A DNA stretch of 64,000 bases from Tenuifilum sp040752515 (lineage in GTDB: Bacteria > Bacteroidota > Bacteroidia > Bacteroidales > Tenuifilaceae). A program made the translations under genes and the position numbers. The stretch lies in contig JBFMGQ010000010.1 in the NCBI GenBank assembly GCA_040752515.1, forward strand, positions 1 to 64,000. Reading direction: 5' to 3'. Each line of letters starts with the position of its first letter. Position 1 is the stretch's first letter. The notes below the pieces were generated by a model. The model did no database searches and had not been told where the DNA came from. It saw nothing but the letters and a program-made list of their open reading frames with translations. Shown here piece by piece: positions 62,137-64,000 of the stretch.

Positions 62137-63426
62137 ATGAAAAAGATATTGCTTCTGGCTTTATCCATTCTGGGTGTTATAAGTTTAACCTTTGCCCAGG
62201 ATAAACTTCTGGAGAAAAGCGGAAAACAACCCAAATGGGTGAATGGTTTGGAAAAGGATTTTATAATTGTTACTGGTACCGGGCCTACCGCACAGGATGC
62301 TCAACAAGATGCCCTTTCGAATGTAAAAACACAAATTGTATCGTCGGTAGCGGAGAATGTTAAAGCAAGTTCCGAGGTTCGCAAGGAGGAAGCCAATTAT
62401 AACAATAATGTTAATGTCTTCCTTGAAAAATTTGCTACCACTACAACCACGCAGTCGGGTAAAGTTCCATTTCTACAGGGCATTTCGATATCCAAGGTTA
62501 CTGAGTTTTACTGGGAAAAACGTCAGCGTGCCGACAAATCGGTTTACTTTATTTACCATATCAAGTATCCTTTCCCCGAAAGTGAACTAAAAATGCTGGT
62601 GCTTGACTATAAGATGCGTGACCGTGAATTAACCCGACAAATGGAAGAATTGTTGGATCAGGTTGATAAGGTTGAATCGGTTGAGCAGATCGAGAAAAAT
62701 ATTGCCGAGCTCACCTCGCTTAAGGATTATTTCATGGATGGTAGGGTTGACCAGTGTAATCTTGGAATTACCCGATATAAATCACTTCTTGGCTCAATTG
62801 AACTCGTTGAGCTGGAAAGCAACTTGGGTGAGCTTAAGTACTATCTTAGGTTGAACGGACGTGCCATATCTACTTCCAAAAAGCCTACCACTAAGTCGGA
62901 ATGTGCTCGTATAACTTCCGTAGTAAATAACCCCGACAATGTAGTGATAAAGTATAATTACGAGAATTGTTACGAGGATCCCGAAAATAATATCCTTGTA
63001 AAGTATATGTTTGGTGGCGTAGCGGTTCAAAAGCCTTTCTACTTCGACGTGGCAGCCAATAAGGCATCGATCTTTTTAACAGATCCAATTCACATGAATG
63101 CCATTTCTAGGGATGATGCTACAGTGAATGGAATAATTGTTGATATGACCATTCGCTCAAAGTACGATTCCCCATTTGTGGTTGAGAAGGTAGTACTGGA
63201 GTGGAAAGGACTACCTCCGGTTGTAATTGAAAATATTGGTCAATCGTTCAAAGGGAAAGGTAACCATACATTAAAGATTAACTCCGATCAGGCCTTGAAG
63301 GTTGCCGAAACCTCTTCTTCGGGTAAAACACTCTCCTTGCTATCGGGATACATCCATTACCGAGATGCTTCAGGCGAACTAAAAACCTACAGGATTTATA
63401 ATCACAGCTATACTACCGATTGGTAG
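62137..63426 (+). CDS. LPP20-like secreted protein, long form
   Basis: About 429 residues with a signal peptide (about 1-20, TFAQ). WVNGLEKDFIIVTGTGPTAQDAQQDALSNVKTQIVSSV is a clear LPP20-type domain (about 30-130). The remaining ~300 residues are beta-rich with no known motif. The start at 62137 (MKKILLLAL) was chosen; the upstream ATG-less extension to 62101 contains a CCCCTTTTGGGG hairpin and is untranslated. Last gene of the secreted run. Confidence 0.7.
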   Translation: MKKILLLALSILGVISLTFAQDKLLEKSGKQPKWVNGLEKDFIIVTGTGPTAQDAQQDALSNVKTQIVSSVAENVKASSEVRKEEANYNNNVNVFLEKFATTTTTQSGKVPFLQGISISKVTEFYWEKRQRADKSVYFIYHIKYPFPESELKMLVLDYKMRDRELTRQMEELLDQVDKVESVEQIEKNIAELTSLKDYFMDGRVDQCNLGITRYKSLLGSIELVELESNLGELKYYLRLNGRAISTSKKPTTKSECARITSVVNNPDNVVIKYNYENCYEDPENNILVKYMFGGVAVQKPFYFDVAANKASIFLTDPIHMNAISRDDATVNGIIVDMTIRSKYDSPFVVEKVVLEWKGLPPVVIENIGQSFKGKGNHTLKINSDQALKVAETSSSGKTLSLLSGYIHYRDASGELKTYRIYNHSYTTDW

Positions 63427-63442
63427 TGTTTATTGTAGCAAT

Positions 63443-63469
63443 AAAAAAAGGCCTTTAAGGCCTTTTTTT
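63443..63469. terminator. Bidirectional terminator at the right end
   Basis: AAAAAAAGGCCT (63443-63454) pairs with AGGCCTTTTTTT (63458-63469) around TTA. It can serve both the LPP20-like gene (plus) and the SiaC-like gene (minus). Confidence 0.85.
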
Positions 63470-63848
63470 ATTCCTTGTATGATTCGAGTTTGAATGGTAT
63501 CTTGATATGGTTTGATAGATCTTTCCCTGCATCTTTAATATCGATGTCATCCTCGTTGTATAGCCATATTACGGATATTTTATGCCCATCCTGAGCAATT
63601 TTTTCAAATCGCTTTAGAACCTGAAAAAGCATTTTTGAACTGGGAGTATTGTAGTAAATCATTTTGAAGCGAACAATAGTTTCAGGATTTGGACTCTTTG
63701 CGTATTCCTCAACCCATGCAATAATTGGCTCGTAAAACGCTTTTGCATCCTCAGGCAAGGAGTTCCCTTTAAACTCAAAAACACCTGAATCCTTATCGAG
63801 GGTGATAGTTGGATATTGGCTGGTACCGTTAACCTTTAATGGATCCAT
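63468..63848 (-). CDS. SiaC/DUF1987-family regulatory phosphoprotein
   Basis: About 126 residues. The pattern TLDKDSGVFEFKGNSLPEDAKAFYEP followed by KMIYYNTPSSKMLFQVLKRFEKI is the DUF1987/SiaC fold. SiaC in Pseudomonas is a phosphorylated switch that controls a diguanylate cyclase; in Bacteroidota the role is open. The start at 63848 was chosen because a TATATTTG promoter box overlaps the longer frame. Confidence 0.8.
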   Translation of the reverse strand: MDPLKVNGTSQYPTITLDKDSGVFEFKGNSLPEDAKAFYEPIIAWVEEYAKSPNPETIVRFKMIYYNTPSSKMLFQVLKRFEKIAQDGHKISVIWLYNEDDIDIKDAGKDLSNHIKIPFKLESYKE

Positions 63849-63893
63849 ACAACTTTCTTTTTTAAAGTAGATTTCAAAAATCTTCCTATCAAA

Positions 63894-63901
63894 CAAATAT
63901 A
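63894..63901 (-). promoter_or_regulatory. Promoter -7 box of the SiaC-like gene
   Basis: TATATTTG on the minus strand fits TAnnTTTG, about 45 bp before the start at 63848; a second box TACTTTTG lies at 63915-63922. Confidence 0.45.
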
Positions 63902-64000
63902 CGGAAAATCAGTACAAAAGTAACACTAAAAATGATATAATTTTTGTGTTTTTAGGCAGGCATTTTGTTTTTGTTGATAAAATTATTTTTTAAATCTCAA

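Overview
The window is a piece of a Bacteroidota chromosome, probably Bacteroidales-like. The evidence is SprA (the outer-membrane channel of the type IX secretion system), FecR/ECF-sigma/TonB-receptor loci, LPP20-type secreted proteins, a futalosine-route menaquinone enzyme, near-absence of Shine-Dalgarno sites, and many copies of the Bacteroidota -7 promoter box TAnnTTTG just upstream of genes. I cannot name a genus.

Layout. Positions 1-2913 hold an integron-like cassette array read on the minus strand: a tyrosine recombinase (1792-2913), a short segment with two palindromes, a 1.57-kb cassette with a 37-residue-repeat protein and a PD-(D/E)XK nuclease-like protein, a ~133-bp attC-like palindrome, and the first codons of the next cassette, a secreted protein cut by the left edge. 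Positions 2914-4227 contain no gene but are dense in diverged repeats and hairpins. At 4228-6927 lies the ribosomal operon rplM-rpsI-rpsB-tsf. Positions 7365-14403 hold a cell-surface-signalling locus (ECF sigma, FecR, TonB receptor, a second FecR and a lipoprotein) with three matching candidate ECF promoters, interrupted by a MaoC-like gene on the opposite strand. Rho follows. Positions 16746-21199 carry a second sigma/FecR locus, whose third gene has an STN domain but no beta-barrel and is a paralogue of the gene at 16746.

From 21196 to 40746 the genes are mostly housekeeping: clpX, folA, thyA, tRNA-Leu, lptB, a FlaA1/CapD-like nucleotide-sugar dehydratase, rimM, rpsP, a BASS transporter with a BamE-like N-terminal extension, an acyltransferase, a LytTR regulator, ruvX, def, ferredoxin, thioredoxin, mqnC, pdxA and ruvA. 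sprA occupies 40757-48121, followed by gcvH, thiL, an M23 peptidase, tatD, ansA and tRNA-Ser. Positions 53133-55454 encode an ExbB/ExbD-type proton-channel operon. An alkaline phosphatase lipoprotein and a run of six secreted proteins of mostly unknown function (57268-63426, including DUF6175-like and LPP20-like proteins) follow. A SiaC/DUF1987-like gene closes the window.

The most unusual feature is the integron-like array. The outer arms of the attC-like palindrome match the start of the same cassette in the way expected for a circularising integron cassette. The recombinase points in the same direction as the cassettes and shows no obvious IntI-specific insertion.
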